From the NCBI RefSeq assembly GCF_037975245.1, contig NC_092577.1:23462398-23526397 (forward strand): DNA of 64,000 bases, read 5' to 3'. The position numbers were made by a program, and so were the translations under genes. Below, in pieces: positions 45,441 through 58,100 of this stretch. The first letter of the stretch is position 1. Each line of letters opens with the position of its first letter. The notes under the pieces were generated by a model. The model searched no databases. It was given only the letters and a program-made list of their open reading frames with translations, and had not been told where the DNA came from. Source of the DNA: Apostichopus japonicus. Lineage: Eukaryota; Echinodermata; Holothuroidea; Aspidochirotida; Stichopodidae.

Positions 45441-46190
45441 GTATGTTTTGGTGTTTTAACACATTTTCTCTTTCTCTGTCTAATCTTTGTTGTTTGAATG
45501 ATTAGTATAAAAGCTCTTTGCTAGAGGTCAAAGTTACATGAATGTTTATGAATCTCAAACTTGAATCTTCCAGTCACTTACTATTCCTTACCTCATAATT
45601 GTGTGGTTATATGATTTCATCTTTAAGCTTGTTCCTGGTATTTTTCTAATTATATGGCATGTTTACTGTGTTTGGATGAGGTGAAAAATCATATGATGTC
45701 AAACCATAACCACTTTGTGATTATGTTGAAAATAATAATAATGTACATTACGTACCATAAGTTTTTCACTAAAGGTTAAAGGGTGAAAATATCTTAGAAT
45801 CATGTCTATGGAAAGTTCTGAAGTTTTGGTATGGAATTGTTGGAATATTATTATCCCCATGCCAGATAATTTGCCAAAAAGGACAAGCTCAATGCATTTT
45901 TGCATTGTGTTTATCTAGTGTGCCTATGGAGTTTTGTAGCAGATGTCATAATTATCAATAGCGTGTGACATCTTCGTCCTGAAATGAGCTTTTGTTTTGT
46001 TACTGAAACCTGTAGATGCTATTGTAGTCTAACATACTTACTATGCCATCTTGTTTCTCAAATCAAGCAGTAAATAATACATCAATTTGGTACATCATAG
46101 ACCAAGTGCACTTTAGCATCTTTTGTACATCTTACTTTGTAACAAAGTGTTCATAATCAGTCTTGGTGGTCTTAATTTTATATTTTACAG

Positions 46191-46459
46191 ATTGTTCACA
46201 CAACAGTTGGCATCCCTCAGCATTTTTGAGGGAAAGCCTGGAAAGCTTTACTTCTCCCATGACATTGATTTGTTGGAAATGGGGAAGTATAAGCTGGCAG
46301 GGCAATTCATTGCTTGGGAGTGTTCTTCATGGTGGCCCTGGGTTCCCTATGCTGCACCCAGGATTGTATAATATTATGGTCGGGAAGGTCGGCAAGCCAG
46401 AGGAACAAATTGAGATATCAGATGTTACAGACATTGATGTACTGCGTCATTTAAAGACG
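46191..46459 (+). CDS. HECT ligase gene exon: N-lobe, with one-base frameshift
   Basis: The acceptor TATTTTACAG and donor GACG|GTACTT bound 269 bases. The first frame reads LFTQQLASLSIFEGKPGKLY and YKLAGQFIAW. The second frame continues SVLHGGPGFPMLHPGLYNIM and EISDVTDIDVLRHLKT. The switch falls at GGG 46316-46318, where one surplus G disrupts the family motif (h-A-W-S-h-h-x-G-G-P). Dropping that base restores frame and splice phase. The exon either carries a real mutation or an assembly indel. Confidence 0.8.
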
Positions 46460-47102
46460 GTACTTTCTTTGATTCTATTCTATAGTGATATAAATAATTA
46501 AACGTTGATAACTACCATTGTGCCAAAGAAAATGTCAACTTATTCACTAATAAGTAACCAGTTTTGAACATGTTGCTGTAGTGTTTACTCTGTAAGCTGT
46601 GCAGATATATGTTACTTTTCCATTTTCAAAACTAAACATTTTATAAATATTATTGAAGTTTTGAGGTTTATAAAATGTTGCTAACTCTATTTTTAGAACA
46701 ATGTTTTGTTTTCTGTAAAAAGTTACCATATCAGGTAATATAATTGTCTTGATTACATTTTCATGCTTCCAAATAAATGATATGAATATATTTCTGAAGA
46801 GAAGTTGGTAAGCAGAATCTTCAGTGAGACTTGAAATCTGAGTACAACTGCATTATGACACATTTGCATAATTACTATGCTAATTGTGCATACAGAGCAC
46901 AACAAGGCCAAAAATTAAAACTGTTGTGTATGTCAGTTGATTAAATGTTCAAGGAGTATTTTAAAATTACATGCAAATACATCAGACATTGATTAGAATT
47001 CAAAAGTGGTTTCCATGCATTTAATGTGTTAAATTTGACTACCTTTATTTTGTGTAACATAAAACAGACTGTCCATGCATTATTATTTATTGACCCATGT
47101 AG

Positions 47103-47257
47103 ATTGAAGGTATATCAACTGAAAGTATGATAGACCCAGCAGTGGCAGCGGTGAGCGATTGGGCAGCCAACAGTGGATACAGTAAGATCTATTCTTTGTC
47201 TATTGATTCCAAAGAAGAAACCATCAAGGCGCTGGTCAAACAGCATGTATTTTACAG
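47103..47257 (+). CDS. HECT ligase gene exon: mid HECT domain
   Basis: The acceptor CATGTAG and donor TTTACAG|GTAAGG bound 155 bases, in phase with both neighbours. Reads IEGISTESMIDPAVAAVSDW, then SGYSKIYSLSIDSKEETIKA and LVKQHVFY. This is the variable middle of G2E3-like HECT domains. Confidence 0.8.
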
Positions 47258-47745
47258 GTAAGGATATATATCAAATCAAGAGTTACATCCACGGTTGTAT
47301 GTTCATGACAACAGTTTTCTACGTATAAATACATTTCACACTGTGTAAGTTGAAAACATTAAAGATAAAGTAAATAGTATTACTCACAACCATTAAACGG
47401 TAAGCTGGGCATATCTCATGGATCTTTTTGTTCTGATGTTGTGGCATCCATTCGAACCTATGCATCCGTGTGCGTGCTTGCTTGTGTGTGTGTGTCTATA
47501 TGCGATGCCCTAGCTTGTACACAGTGTCTTTAGTGTCATATCTGATTGATGTCATACTTGGCATATATGTTGGTTGTGGTGAGCAGATGATCTCTATCAT
47601 TTTTAGTGGGGCTTCTTGCATATTAATGATTGGGCGGGCTTACCATAACATTATTTTAATATCAATATCTCTGCAACCGTTTGTCCTATTTAGTTTATAC
47701 TTTGTATGGTGATGTAACTACATAGTATATAATTTTTCACTTTAG

Positions 47746-47981
47746 ATGTAAGGCTGAAGTGGAAGAATTCCAAGAAGGGATGGACAGTGTTGGTGGGTTT
47801 TGGCAAATGATTGCTGAAGATCCCATGCCATTCAAGCCACTACTAACATCAACTGCAAAAAAGCTAACTTTTACCTCTTTCAAAAAATTATTCAAAGTCA
47901 ATTGGTCAGATGACATTGTAAAGGAAGACCAAGAGGGGGACACTGTGTTCTGTTGGGAGCAATTCCTTCAGAAATGCCAAG
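47746..47981 (+). CDS. HECT ligase gene exon: HECT linker and C-lobe start
   Basis: The acceptor TTCACTTTAG and donor CAAG|GTAGGT bound 236 bases. Reads CKAEVEEFQEGMDSVGGFWQ, MIAEDPMPFKPLLTSTAKKL and FKKLFKVNWSDDIVKEDQEG. It follows the family order (GL..W, FxxLF, hxxS..G) and keeps phase 1 into the last exon. Confidence 0.8.
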
Positions 47982-48978
47982 GTAGGTGTATGCTTCTGCA
48001 TTAATTGTGGAAGGTTACATGTATATATGTAGACAAGGTCAGTGTGTGTGTGACGCATACCTTGCATGCACGATTACTGTATGTTAAATTGGAGAAAATG
48101 CATATTTATTCGAGTGCAGGGCTTAAACCAAAATCTATAAAGTATAAGAGGAACATAACTCAGGCATTCTGAGGAAATTTTTATTCAATTCATTGTATGG
48201 TTCTTGAGATATTCGCAGATAAAATTACCACGTCGGCTACCCAAATTGAGCTTGAAGCAAGCAGGTGTGATATCACCTCAATTGATGAGCAATGTTTTTT
48301 TATCGCATTTCCCTACATGTAATGTATAGGGAGATGACATATTGTACTTCACCCCACATCAGAAATGTGAGGAAGTGTGTGAGCAAAACCAAATGTCGCA
48401 AACTCCTACACTCTAAGACCGGTCGTGTTCAAACTTGGTGGGTAGGTGCCAGACCATGTAAACTCTTGCCAGCATGATTTATGATGTCAAAGGTCAAGAA
48501 ACCTAAGAATTGCTTTTAAGCCATTTTCTGCTTATCAACATGTAGGAAAAAGGCATTAAACCATGGATGTGATATGTATTGTAATGTTCAAATATTAGGA
48601 TAGGACAGATTTAGGGTCAGGGTCAAATTATTATGTATATTTATGAACAGTAAATGCGTGAACATTCCAGGTAAAACATCATTATCAGCTGATGACACTT
48701 ACAGAATGAGCATTTGCAGACAGAAGACAACATTTGAAAAGTTGGGCTCTGGTCACTGTTCAATAATTGTAATACCATGACACGAGGAACCATTGTGCAT
48801 TCCTTTAATTTGCTATTGAAAGATTATTTGCTTTTAAATATAAGTAATTTGAAGAAAATTATTACAAATTTTTTTTGGGGGAAATGCACATGCCCATTCC
48901 CTGGCCTGGTTGTCGAAGGCCTGAAGCTGGTGCTACCTCTATTAACACTTTATTGTCCATATCTTTGCATTTCTGTAG

Positions 48979-49262
48979 CTGGTGAGTGCAGCATGTCGGC
49001 AGAAGAAGACGATGAAAGTGTTGTTGTTGGGATGCATCATATCCTAAGATTTTGTACCGGTGCAGACTCCATACCACCTATTGGGTTTGAAAAACAAATT
49101 GATATCAGTTTTTATACTCCGGTCGAAGGCATCAAGCCATATCCCACATCATCAACGTGTGGCTTGGAATTGCATCTACCAAGGGGTATAACAGATGCAG
49201 AAAAATTTGCCAGATTGATGACAGAAGCAATTCTATGTTCCCCTGGGTTTGGAAAGCAGTAA
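48979..49262 (+). CDS. HECT ligase gene last exon: catalytic C-lobe
   Basis: The acceptor TTTCTGTAG completes a split Ala codon. Reads ILRFCTGADSIPPIGFEKQI, YTPVEGIKPYPTSSTCGLEL and HLPRGITDAEKFARLMTEAI, ending GFGKQ and TAA at 49260-49262. The Cys of SSTCGLELHLP sits at the catalytic thioester position of HECT ligases (TC.N.L.LP), and PTSSTC is complete. So the end of the protein looks functional even though two earlier exons carry frameshifts. The preceding 1 kb intron contains a dispersed repeat at about 48330-48520. Confidence 0.88.
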
Positions 49263-50108
49263 CTTCTGCTGCTATTGTTTCATTTTTATTTCTGCTATAA
49301 TGGGTTTGGCAACACAACTGTAGCATATTTTCTTCATTTGCCTCTCACTTTCACACACTCTCACTCTCATTGTGATCCACAATCTCATTCTTCTACAAGT
49401 AACTTTAATTAACATAAACTAGTTTTAATAGACTTTTTTTAATTTAAAACATGCACACAAAAACAATCTTTATTATATATTCCCATGCCCTTTATAACAA
49501 TTTAAGGTTTACAGTAATATTTAATCTTTGGTTGATGTAGTCTGATCTACAATTATGATGTCATAATCAAGGATTAATGTTGATTGACGAACAATCTCCA
49601 TATAAGTTTCATATTTAATTGTGTGCATGACATGAAGTAAACACAAAACAATGCCCAACATCCATATTGGGCTAGAATGGTACTTTACATTTCTTACTTT
49701 CCAAACTAGTCACTTGCCATAAAAACATCTTGCCATGTAAAAATAAAAAGAAGATATCTACATCCCTTAATTCTTTCAATCTTAACATATTTATATTTAT
49801 TTCCATATATTTCTTATACATTTGAGAGTACAAAGTGTATCAACAGACAAATATTATATATTCATGTATTTTTTCACGTCCAGCCAGCATCATAGTATTG
49901 TTATGCAGCTAGTTGAGTTGGTCATTACCGTTTTCTCCTTAAATCTTTAATCCCATAGCAATACAGCTGATTAGCTCATATATTCAAGTCTCACCCTACA
50001 CAAGTTTGTTTTGTTTGTGCATGGGAACGATACCAATCAGTACGTATTGTCTTGCAACAAATCAGAACTCCCCCAAAAAATATATATATATATATATCTA
50101 TATAGATA
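49263..50108. other. 3' flank of the HECT gene
   Basis: AT-rich sequence, presumably 3' untranslated region and beyond. No clear polyadenylation signal could be singled out. Ends in a TA-rich microsatellite at about 50080-50125. Confidence 0.4.
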
Positions 50109-50124
50109 TATTTATATATATATA

Positions 50125-50265
50125 TGATGGTAATGAGTTGGAAAATACAGAACCAAACCATGAGTTGGAAAAAAACTTCCAGCCTTCACCGGGATTCGAA
50201 CCTGGGCCCCCCGCTTTGTAGGCGGACACCCTAACCACTAGGCTATGGGTGCTAATTGTATGTCC
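50125..50265 (-). repeat. tRNA-derived SINE
   Basis: The minus strand carries polymerase III promoter boxes: TAGCCTAGTGGTTAGGG (box A, about 50245) and GGTTCGAATCC (box B, about 50195). An anticodon-stem-like segment GTCCGCCTACAAAGCGG lies between them. The 3' side (GGTGAAGGCTGGAAG) does not pair with the 5' side GCACCCA, so there is no acceptor stem and this is not a functional tRNA. A TA-rich tail follows at 50080-50125. Typical of a tRNA-headed SINE. Confidence 0.8.
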
Positions 50266-52863
50266 AGAGGTTGGAAACCGGTAAGGAAGGTTGTAATTCC
50301 ATTGTTGGCGTTTGTCACCAGTATCGAACAATACTATAGTTCTGTTTTGGTGACATTTTTTGTCTTACTCAAGAGATCAAACATGATGCTAACCAACTCT
50401 AAATCATTTGTAATTCCTAAAGCCGGATCTTGAAAGAGTTGAACAGAATATATATATATATCCTTATTGAATGTTAATTGGCCATTATGTAAGTCAAACA
50501 AAAACTATGAAATGTCTTTATTAGTATGACATGCTGCTCTCATGTTGAACAAAACTGGGTAGAATTGGTTTACTTTCTGTTGATTTAACACCAACTCAAT
50601 CGGCTGCTTTCATGAAGTTGCCTATGCTTGCCATATTTATTAGTGTGTGTTTATCAGTAACATTCAAGGCATGTGTTGTATTTATGCTAAGTGTTCCATG
50701 GTGTAATAAGGCTACTAGACTAACATTTTGCAATTAATGTTTTAAACTAGAATAGGTACTACTAGTTGCCGACTTACCTTCTAGTTTCACATGTAATAAA
50801 TTAAAGCACAAATACTTAAGCCTAAACATATTTTATACAGATCTTTTATTAATTTTTTATATACATTATTGAGAACTTTAAGCACATCCATAGTACTACT
50901 AAAAGCAGAGGATAAGAACAAACAACTTTGTTCTATTGTGTTCTGATTTTATCTTATCTCACTACATTCAATGCATCGGGACAAATGCAATTTTGTCAGA
51001 TGGAAAAAATTTGCACATATCAAACCTTGAACAGTCAAACCTTTCATTTTCATAAAGAGTTTATTTCAGATATCCGTCCAATTGTTCTCAGTGATATCAA
51101 TAGAAAAAAATATATACCTGCTTGCCATACAGTATTTAAAGTACTATTATCGCTGAGTGTTTTGGGCAAACGTTAATACCAATGACTTTCTATTAAAGGA
51201 GCTTGGGCTACAGTGACGATCCAGTTTACTTTATCTTTAGTATCAAGCCTTACATTAGTCTTTCTACAAATAACTAAGTCTAAATGAAATCATTTGTCTG
51301 TCACAACCCGTGTTTTGGTAATGGGGGGGGGGGGTGGAATTGTATCATGGTTTACTGAAGTGAAATGGTTATATTATAAGTCACTACTATCAATTAATGC
51401 AATAATACATTATTTTACCAGGTGCACAGTTATATCAGTTTTGTACAAAAATGTAGTTACTTACCATGATATAAATCCATGTTTGTATTATTAACAAAGT
51501 TTGAGGTGATAAATTCTTGTGTTTCCTTGCAAGCTGGTTTGGTTTACCAACATGTGCTAACAATTAAACATAGGGGGCGTTTTCCCAGTCTATAGAATTT
51601 CACCTGTTCTGTGAACTAGAAGCATTACACAGATGAATTGTAATGCAACTTCTGTTTTAGTTCTTTGTATTTCTTTTGTATAAAGGTGTCATAAAAATTT
51701 AGTTAAGGAAAAGGTATTGGAAAGTAAAGGTAAGCTAGGAATAGCTCATATTGATATATTACACTGTTTAATCATTGGGCTTTACTGAAAAGATGTTGGA
51801 TCAGTTATACTCTTTACCAAAGTACAATCAGTAGACATTTATATAAAGAAACAAGTGGTGAATGCTTCTTTAACAAAAACGTAAAAAAATTATGACAACA
51901 AGAGATTAATCGAAAGCAATATGAAAGGTATTCATTTATTACAATCCATACAAAAAAATATTTACACACAAATAACTGTATTCATTAAAGCGTCATTTGT
52001 GTCTCTTGTAGAGTACGCATATCTTGTTTGCGAGACATAAAGTACAGTCGCCCGTGGCGGTGCCTGAACAAGCCTGGACTAATATTTGCTGACTAAGTCA
52101 TTATATGGTGCAAAATCTTTTCTAGGTTGGAGAGGTAGTACCTTGGGCATATATTTTCATAGTTTTGAAGCTTTTAAACATTGTTAGAGATTTTGGCTGG
52201 GTAATGTAAGTTTTTTTTTGCTCTTTGTCAAAGGATGGTTTAGAGCTACATTCCAGTAATTGTTTTCCTACAAAATGGTTTGATGTGGTAAAAAATGTAT
52301 ATGAAAGTGCGATTTTAGGTGAGACCAAAATTTACTTCTTTAAAGATTTTGTACTAAAAGTTAAACCTGCACTTACATTTCCTATATGCCAATTTATAAT
52401 GCAAATTACATTCTGTGTTGAACTTGTATGACCTTGGGCATATGTTTCCACATATTTTGGAAGCATTCACATATGCCTTTTGGTCGGGATCTTTAGGAAA
52501 AAACAAGGTCTTTTAAGTTTTGCTAAAGTTAAAGGGTTTAGAGTAACAATTTTTCAGTAGAGGTCAAGTTTCCATGTAAGGTCATTCAACGGATTACTTA
52601 AATATAGTAAACTACATATGATTTGCCTGAATTCATTTTTGCTTTCATATTGTTTTGTAATAAAGTTAGGAAACATTTCCCCAAACCATTTCTCCATTTA
52701 CCCAAACAGGACCTTTTTTTTTAACATTCCCTGACAATGTCAAGAATGTGAAGAATAAATGTGGGAAGTGTAGTAATAGTAACAATTTACTGTATGGTCT
52801 GATTATAATATAGCTTGTTTCAACTTCAATGTGCTTAGTTTACTTCTGCTAAACTGGTTTAAC
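50266..52863. other. No gene seen
   Basis: AT-rich intergenic sequence between two convergent genes (HECT on plus, integrase-like on minus). A G-run occurs at 51322-51333. No motif-bearing frame. Repeated TTGGGCATATRTTTYCA words occur near 52145 and 52437. Confidence 0.45.
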
Positions 52864-53070
52864 TTAATGGTAAATGAGGTTGTAGATAAATTCCTTAGCA
52901 GCACTGAAGTAACTGATTTGGTCTTCTTCAACTTGAAGGCTAGCAACATCTAAACTGAAACTATCATTGAGAGCTAAAAGCTGATCCTCATTCAGTAATA
53001 TCCCTCCAGGGATGTTGACAGCTGCGGTTTCATTCCCTGCCTGCTCTGGCATGTACTGTTGAAACTCTGC
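52864..53070 (-). CDS. Integrase-like gene, last exon (7)
   Basis: The acceptor TTTTTTATGCAG is followed in phase 0 by AEFQQYMPEQAGNETAAVNI, GGILLNEDQLLALNDSFSLD and VEEDQISYFSAAKEFIYNLI, ending at a TAA (52866-52864). This acidic tail follows the integrase fold in related proteins. The reading joins exon 6 (FITE|AEFQQ). Confidence 0.7.
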   Translation of the reverse strand, partial: AEFQQYMPEQAGNETAAVNIPGGILLNEDQLLALNDSFSLDVASLQVEEDQISYFSAAKEFIYNLIYH

Positions 53071-54224
53071 CTGCATAAAAAAATAATATCAATACTGTAA
53101 AATTGTTACATTGCTTTCAGTGGCAATGTTGCAAAATAGGATACACTAAAGATATTGTTGTGTAGTCTCCTTGGTCTTCATTGTTACATCTTCAATTGAG
53201 TTCTCAATCTTAACAGAAAGGCAGGTCCTGTAAATTCTGTTAATCATTTCAATGATCCCATACATTATGAGTGAGCATCAGCCACAGTTATGGGAGGATA
53301 TAGAATGGGGGAGGGGTTCTAATTTGGATTATATTCATAAGTTTTGATGAAATAACCCACACAATAATTACCATGAAACAGATTGAAGGATTATGAAAGC
53401 AATAGTCACAGCCATATTGCATTACAATTGTTCTAGGTTTACAATAACAATGGATATTCCTTAAGTGATGAACTGCAATAATGCTGTGCATTTAGGGGCT
53501 ATTCTGTCGTTGATAGCCCAGTATCACAAAATTTCAAAGTTTCAAGTTGAATATAAAAAACCCGAATAGTTAACCCAAGAAAAGGCCCATGAAGATGTTT
53601 TGAGGTCAAGTCAAAGCAGGCCTTCCATTGCATAACCTAATTTGTTACCATCACAACCCTTGTGTTGTATACATAACTCGATGTGACAAATGCTAGGTCA
53701 GTTGGACTCAAAGTGTGCAATTACAATGTTAAGGACATTAAGCTATATGATTCTTTCACTTTGCTAACAACTTTTTACTAGTATAATTCTGATTAAATAA
53801 CTTATGCAATGTCATTACTTATGCAATGCAAGTTTGTTGTTTGCATTGGAATCAATGAAGGGGAATTTAACATTTTAGTAAACAAACCTTATCCCACAAC
53901 TGAAGAACCTATGACAGAAACAAACAACGGTTTGTTATCACATTATCAATTTTGGCACAGAAAATTCTGTCTTGAATTAACCTTTCATGGTTATTAGGAT
54001 TTGTGAGGTGTTGAAGCCATGTTACTTAAACTGAGTGGTATTTGATTTGGTGTTAATATTTGTGAGAATGTTCCATCCCTCCTACCAACACAAAACAATA
54101 ACTTAAAAGATGGCATTATCAATTCTATAAAGGGACAAAATCAAGAAAATTATCACAATATTGACACTGGCAAATAGTGCAATGCTCTGTAGAAATGCAA
54201 ATTGCTGTTTCTAGTATTAATTAC

Positions 54225-54467
54225 CTCAGTGATGAAGTCCATAGGAAAACCATAACCTATGGCAGAATGCCAAAGCTGAAGAGGAGTTTTGTTATGTTCT
54301 GTTCTTAGTTTGTGATGAAGATAACTCTGTTGAAAAATATCCAGGTGGTTATTGATGATTGGCAAGAACACATGATGGAGGGCAGCAAGGTCGATTTCAT
54401 TTCTAACATCCAGAATGTTTTCATCCTCCATCTTTGTAAACAGTTTGTAGTAGACACTGGCACATCC
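54225..54467 (-). CDS. Integrase-like gene, exon 6
   Basis: The acceptor TATTTCATTCAG and donor GAG|GTAATT bound 243 bases, phase 0 both sides. Reads GCASVYYKLFTKMEDENILD, NEIDLAALHHVFLPIINNHL and HHKLRTEHNKTPLQLW. It directly continues exon 5 ([19 protein letters not shown]), matching a widespread animal family of intron-containing proteins with a putative integrase domain. Confidence 0.85.
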
Positions 54468-55117
54468 CTGAATGAAATACAAATCCCAATGTACACTCTG
54501 AAGTTGCAGCACAATTATTTCACACTTATAGTTTTTTATTATTTACTTATTTCCATTACATTGTACATGGAGTGATAAGAAAAGATAAACAGATGAAACA
54601 AAACATATTAACTGTGTGATGTATTTTGTGGAGTTGATTTAAGGTTTGTTGTCAACTACTTGTAAACACAGTTCTCACAACAACAAAAAAAGGGGGGGGG
54701 GGTCTGAGTAAAAGTAATTACACTCATTCAAACAAATAACAGCCCCTAGAAAGACACAAATGTAAAAGCACGGTGGACACGGCAAACAAAATGTCATTAT
54801 GTAGAAGTGTACCTGTCTTGTCTACTGCTTATGTGTGTAGTAAGCGCTTATGTATGTATGTGTCATCCATAAGGTGTATCACCCCTTACCCAGTTCACTA
54901 TAAAGCTCATTACCATATGATGTACCAATAGTATTGAAGGGCTTTCTGGTCACTTCCCCCAACAACAATTTCGTCCAACTGCCATTTCCCCAAACCAGCC
55001 TGGTCCTTTCGGCCAACCAGCATGTTTTTACTCATATTCACTATTTCGATTTGATTCATTTTGGGTTATGTTACTTCGTGTTAGGTAAATACAGTGAGGT
55101 CCGCTCGATATCGATAG

Positions 55118-58100
55118 TAGTGCTTTTTACGTGACCCGCCATGCGGGATACAAAACGTCACGGCCAAACGGCACTACCGAACCATCCCATTCTGACAAAC
55201 GAAAGTCAGGTCTAGCGAGCCAAAAAAAAACATACGCCCGCCGACCTGCAGAGACAAAACGCCCAACCCCCCCACTCAAACATTCAAAAACCTACAAAAG
55301 GACGACCCGCACGCAGCGAAACGAAAGACCCCTCCCCAGCACACCAGCGTCCAAAAAAGGCAGCCCCAGATAAACGGCGAAAATCGCCTTCAATTTGAAG
55401 GCGAATGTCAGACTTCACCGCCTCCAGGACTGCCTGCCAACTGGCAAATTTCCCCCTAAAAACCAAATTACATCTATTCCGCCAAACATGTTTTTTTACA
55501 ATAGAGCAAACAAAAATGATGCGGTGCAACACAGCTACCGAACAAACTGGAGGGTCTACCCCATATAAAATAAAGCCCTGCCCTACCGACCATGAACGGT
55601 CTCCCGTAACACGGTCGGTCCAGGTCTGGAACCACTCCCATAAGTTTACTACAAAGCAACAATGCCAAAAAGCATGAGCAGTACTCTCTAAGCTGTCACA
55701 GCCGGTCCTAGGGCACAGTCCATCACCCAATCGCCAATGATATCTTTTTAGGTTGGTCACCAAGGCACCGTGTGCAACTCTCCATGCGAGATCACGGAGC
55801 CTGCAACCATTGAGCCTTGAATGCACCGAACGCCATACTTCGGCAGAATGACGTCCCTGGACAAAAGTTGCATTCAAGGCCTTATCCCGCAACGAACTGT
55901 GAACGAGGGCCGGCTGTGACAGGTCAACAGGGGGCAACTCAATCAGAGCGGAGCAGATGACACGCACCACCCTGTTTGGAGTACTACTATGCGGTTCTCT
56001 GTTGCTAAACAGCGCCGGGACCCATCGACGCAGGTGCAAACCGCCCCAAAAACGTACAAAATATGAACAAGGCAACCCTGGGTCAGTTACCGCTACAAAC
56101 AACTGCTTAAATAACAAAAAGGTCAATTTACTTCCCAGATGAACCACCCCTAACCCACCCTTGTCCAGTTTTTGGTACATTACCGCCCTTTTGACAAGCT
56201 CTGTACCACCCGACCAGATAAATGAAAATACCGCTCTCTCCAACCGCACCAGGACGCGACGCGGAATTGGATACACCGCGCCCGGGTACCACAAGATGGG
56301 CGAAACAAAACGATTAATTACGGTGACTTTCCCTAGGATCGAAAGCCAGCGGGTGCCAAAGGTTTCGAGCCTGCTCTCAAATACCTCAGCCCTCTCGTTC
56401 CAGGTTACATCACAAGGTGCATCGCAGCCGAACCATATACCATTAATTTTGATATTTTTATCCGACCACGATGCACCGAATGGCAAGTCTCTGTATCTCC
56501 AGCTACCAAGGCGAAGGCCCTTTGTCTTTTCCGGATTCAACTTCGCCCCGGTAGCTCTCTCAAAGATAAATAAATCCTGCGAGAGGGCACGAAAGGAGCC
56601 CAGACTCGAAACAACACACGTGACGTCATCTGCATATTGAACGCATTTCACTTTGGCGCCCCCTGGCAACACGAATGGAACAAGTCTTGAGTCCCTGTCC
56701 AAAAGACGAGAGAGGGACTCGCTAAACAAAACATAAAGTAATGGAGACAGAGGGCACCCCTGGCGCACCCCCCTCTCCACGTTAAAAACCTCCGAACAAA
56801 ACCCATTTACGATAACAGAACTGAAACTTTCTTGATACAAAACAGAAATCCATTTACGAAAAAACGGGTGCAACTGAAACGTCTCCAATACACTCATTAA
56901 AAACCCCCGATCCACCATGTCAAAGGCCTTCTGCTGGTCCAGAGACACCAATGCACATGGCAGATCTCGGTCAATAACAAAGTCGGTCAAGTCGCGCATC
57001 AACCACAAGTTCTGCTGGATGCAATGACCCTTGACTGCACAAGTCTGGAGATCACCCACAAGATGCGGCATAGCCAGTGCAAGGCGGTTGCACAAAGCCT
57101 TAGCCAGCAACTTGTAGTCTACATTTAACAAGGTGATTGGACGCTTGTTATGAGGATCCAAGGGGTCCCCAGACTTGGGCAGCAAAGTAATCATGCCCAG
57201 ACGTTGACTTTGGTTTAACAGTCCGTTTTGGAAGGCGTCCTCGAAGACGGCTCTGAGGTCGGGTCCTATTAATGCCCAGAAGGTTCGGTAGAACTCCCTC
57301 GGAAGCCCGTCCGAACCCGGGGACTTGCCATTCTTCATCTTCGAAAGCGCCTTCCAAAGCTCAACAGTGGTTATTCCGCCCCCCAAAATCTCATTGACAT
57401 CGTGGGGAACGGTTTTTGAGATTCCCCTCAATAAATCGGCCTGTGCCGACAAGTCGACGTTGCCACGCGTAAACAAACTCGAATAATAATCCTTGTATAC
57501 GCGGACAATGCCGTGAGGGTCACTAACCACGGTCCCATCAGTAGCGCGCACAGATGGGACGCGTCTGTCACCCGCCGATGAGCTTACGGACTGGTAAAAC
57601 CTCAGTGAAGGGCGCTCCTCGGCTTCCACCGCTTCGACACGGGCCCTGACGCGGGCACCGTGGTACTTTTCATCGAGATAAGTCTGCAAAGCGATGACAG
57701 CCGAAGGGTCGCCAAACTTCACCTCCGCGCACAGCTTCGAGAATTTTTCTCTTCGGCGCCGTGCGCGGGTCACGCAATACTGAATTGCGTAGCGTTTGAT
57801 GCGCAACTTGACATCATCCCACCACTGGGATGTAGAAGCAAAGGCCGGCTTCAATGTTTGCCATCCCTTGTACCTGGTTTCGAAACCCTGGCGGAACTCT
57901 GCCTCGCCAAGAATCCGACAGTTAAGCTTCCATAGGCCCCGCCCGATCGGGAAAATGGAAGGCAAACCAAAACGTGCTACTACAGTGTCATGGTCAGAGA
58001 GCGGACAGCTGAGCGTCTCGCAACCCGAAAATTTAAAACTTACGGGCGCGTACACTCGATCTATCCTGGAGGCATCTTCTCCGTTAGGCCTCACCCACGT

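Noticed and set aside
50165-50252. tRNA gene with a TAC anticodon
   Set aside because: Box A, box B and an anticodon-like stem exist, but the acceptor stem does not pair. It is a SINE head.
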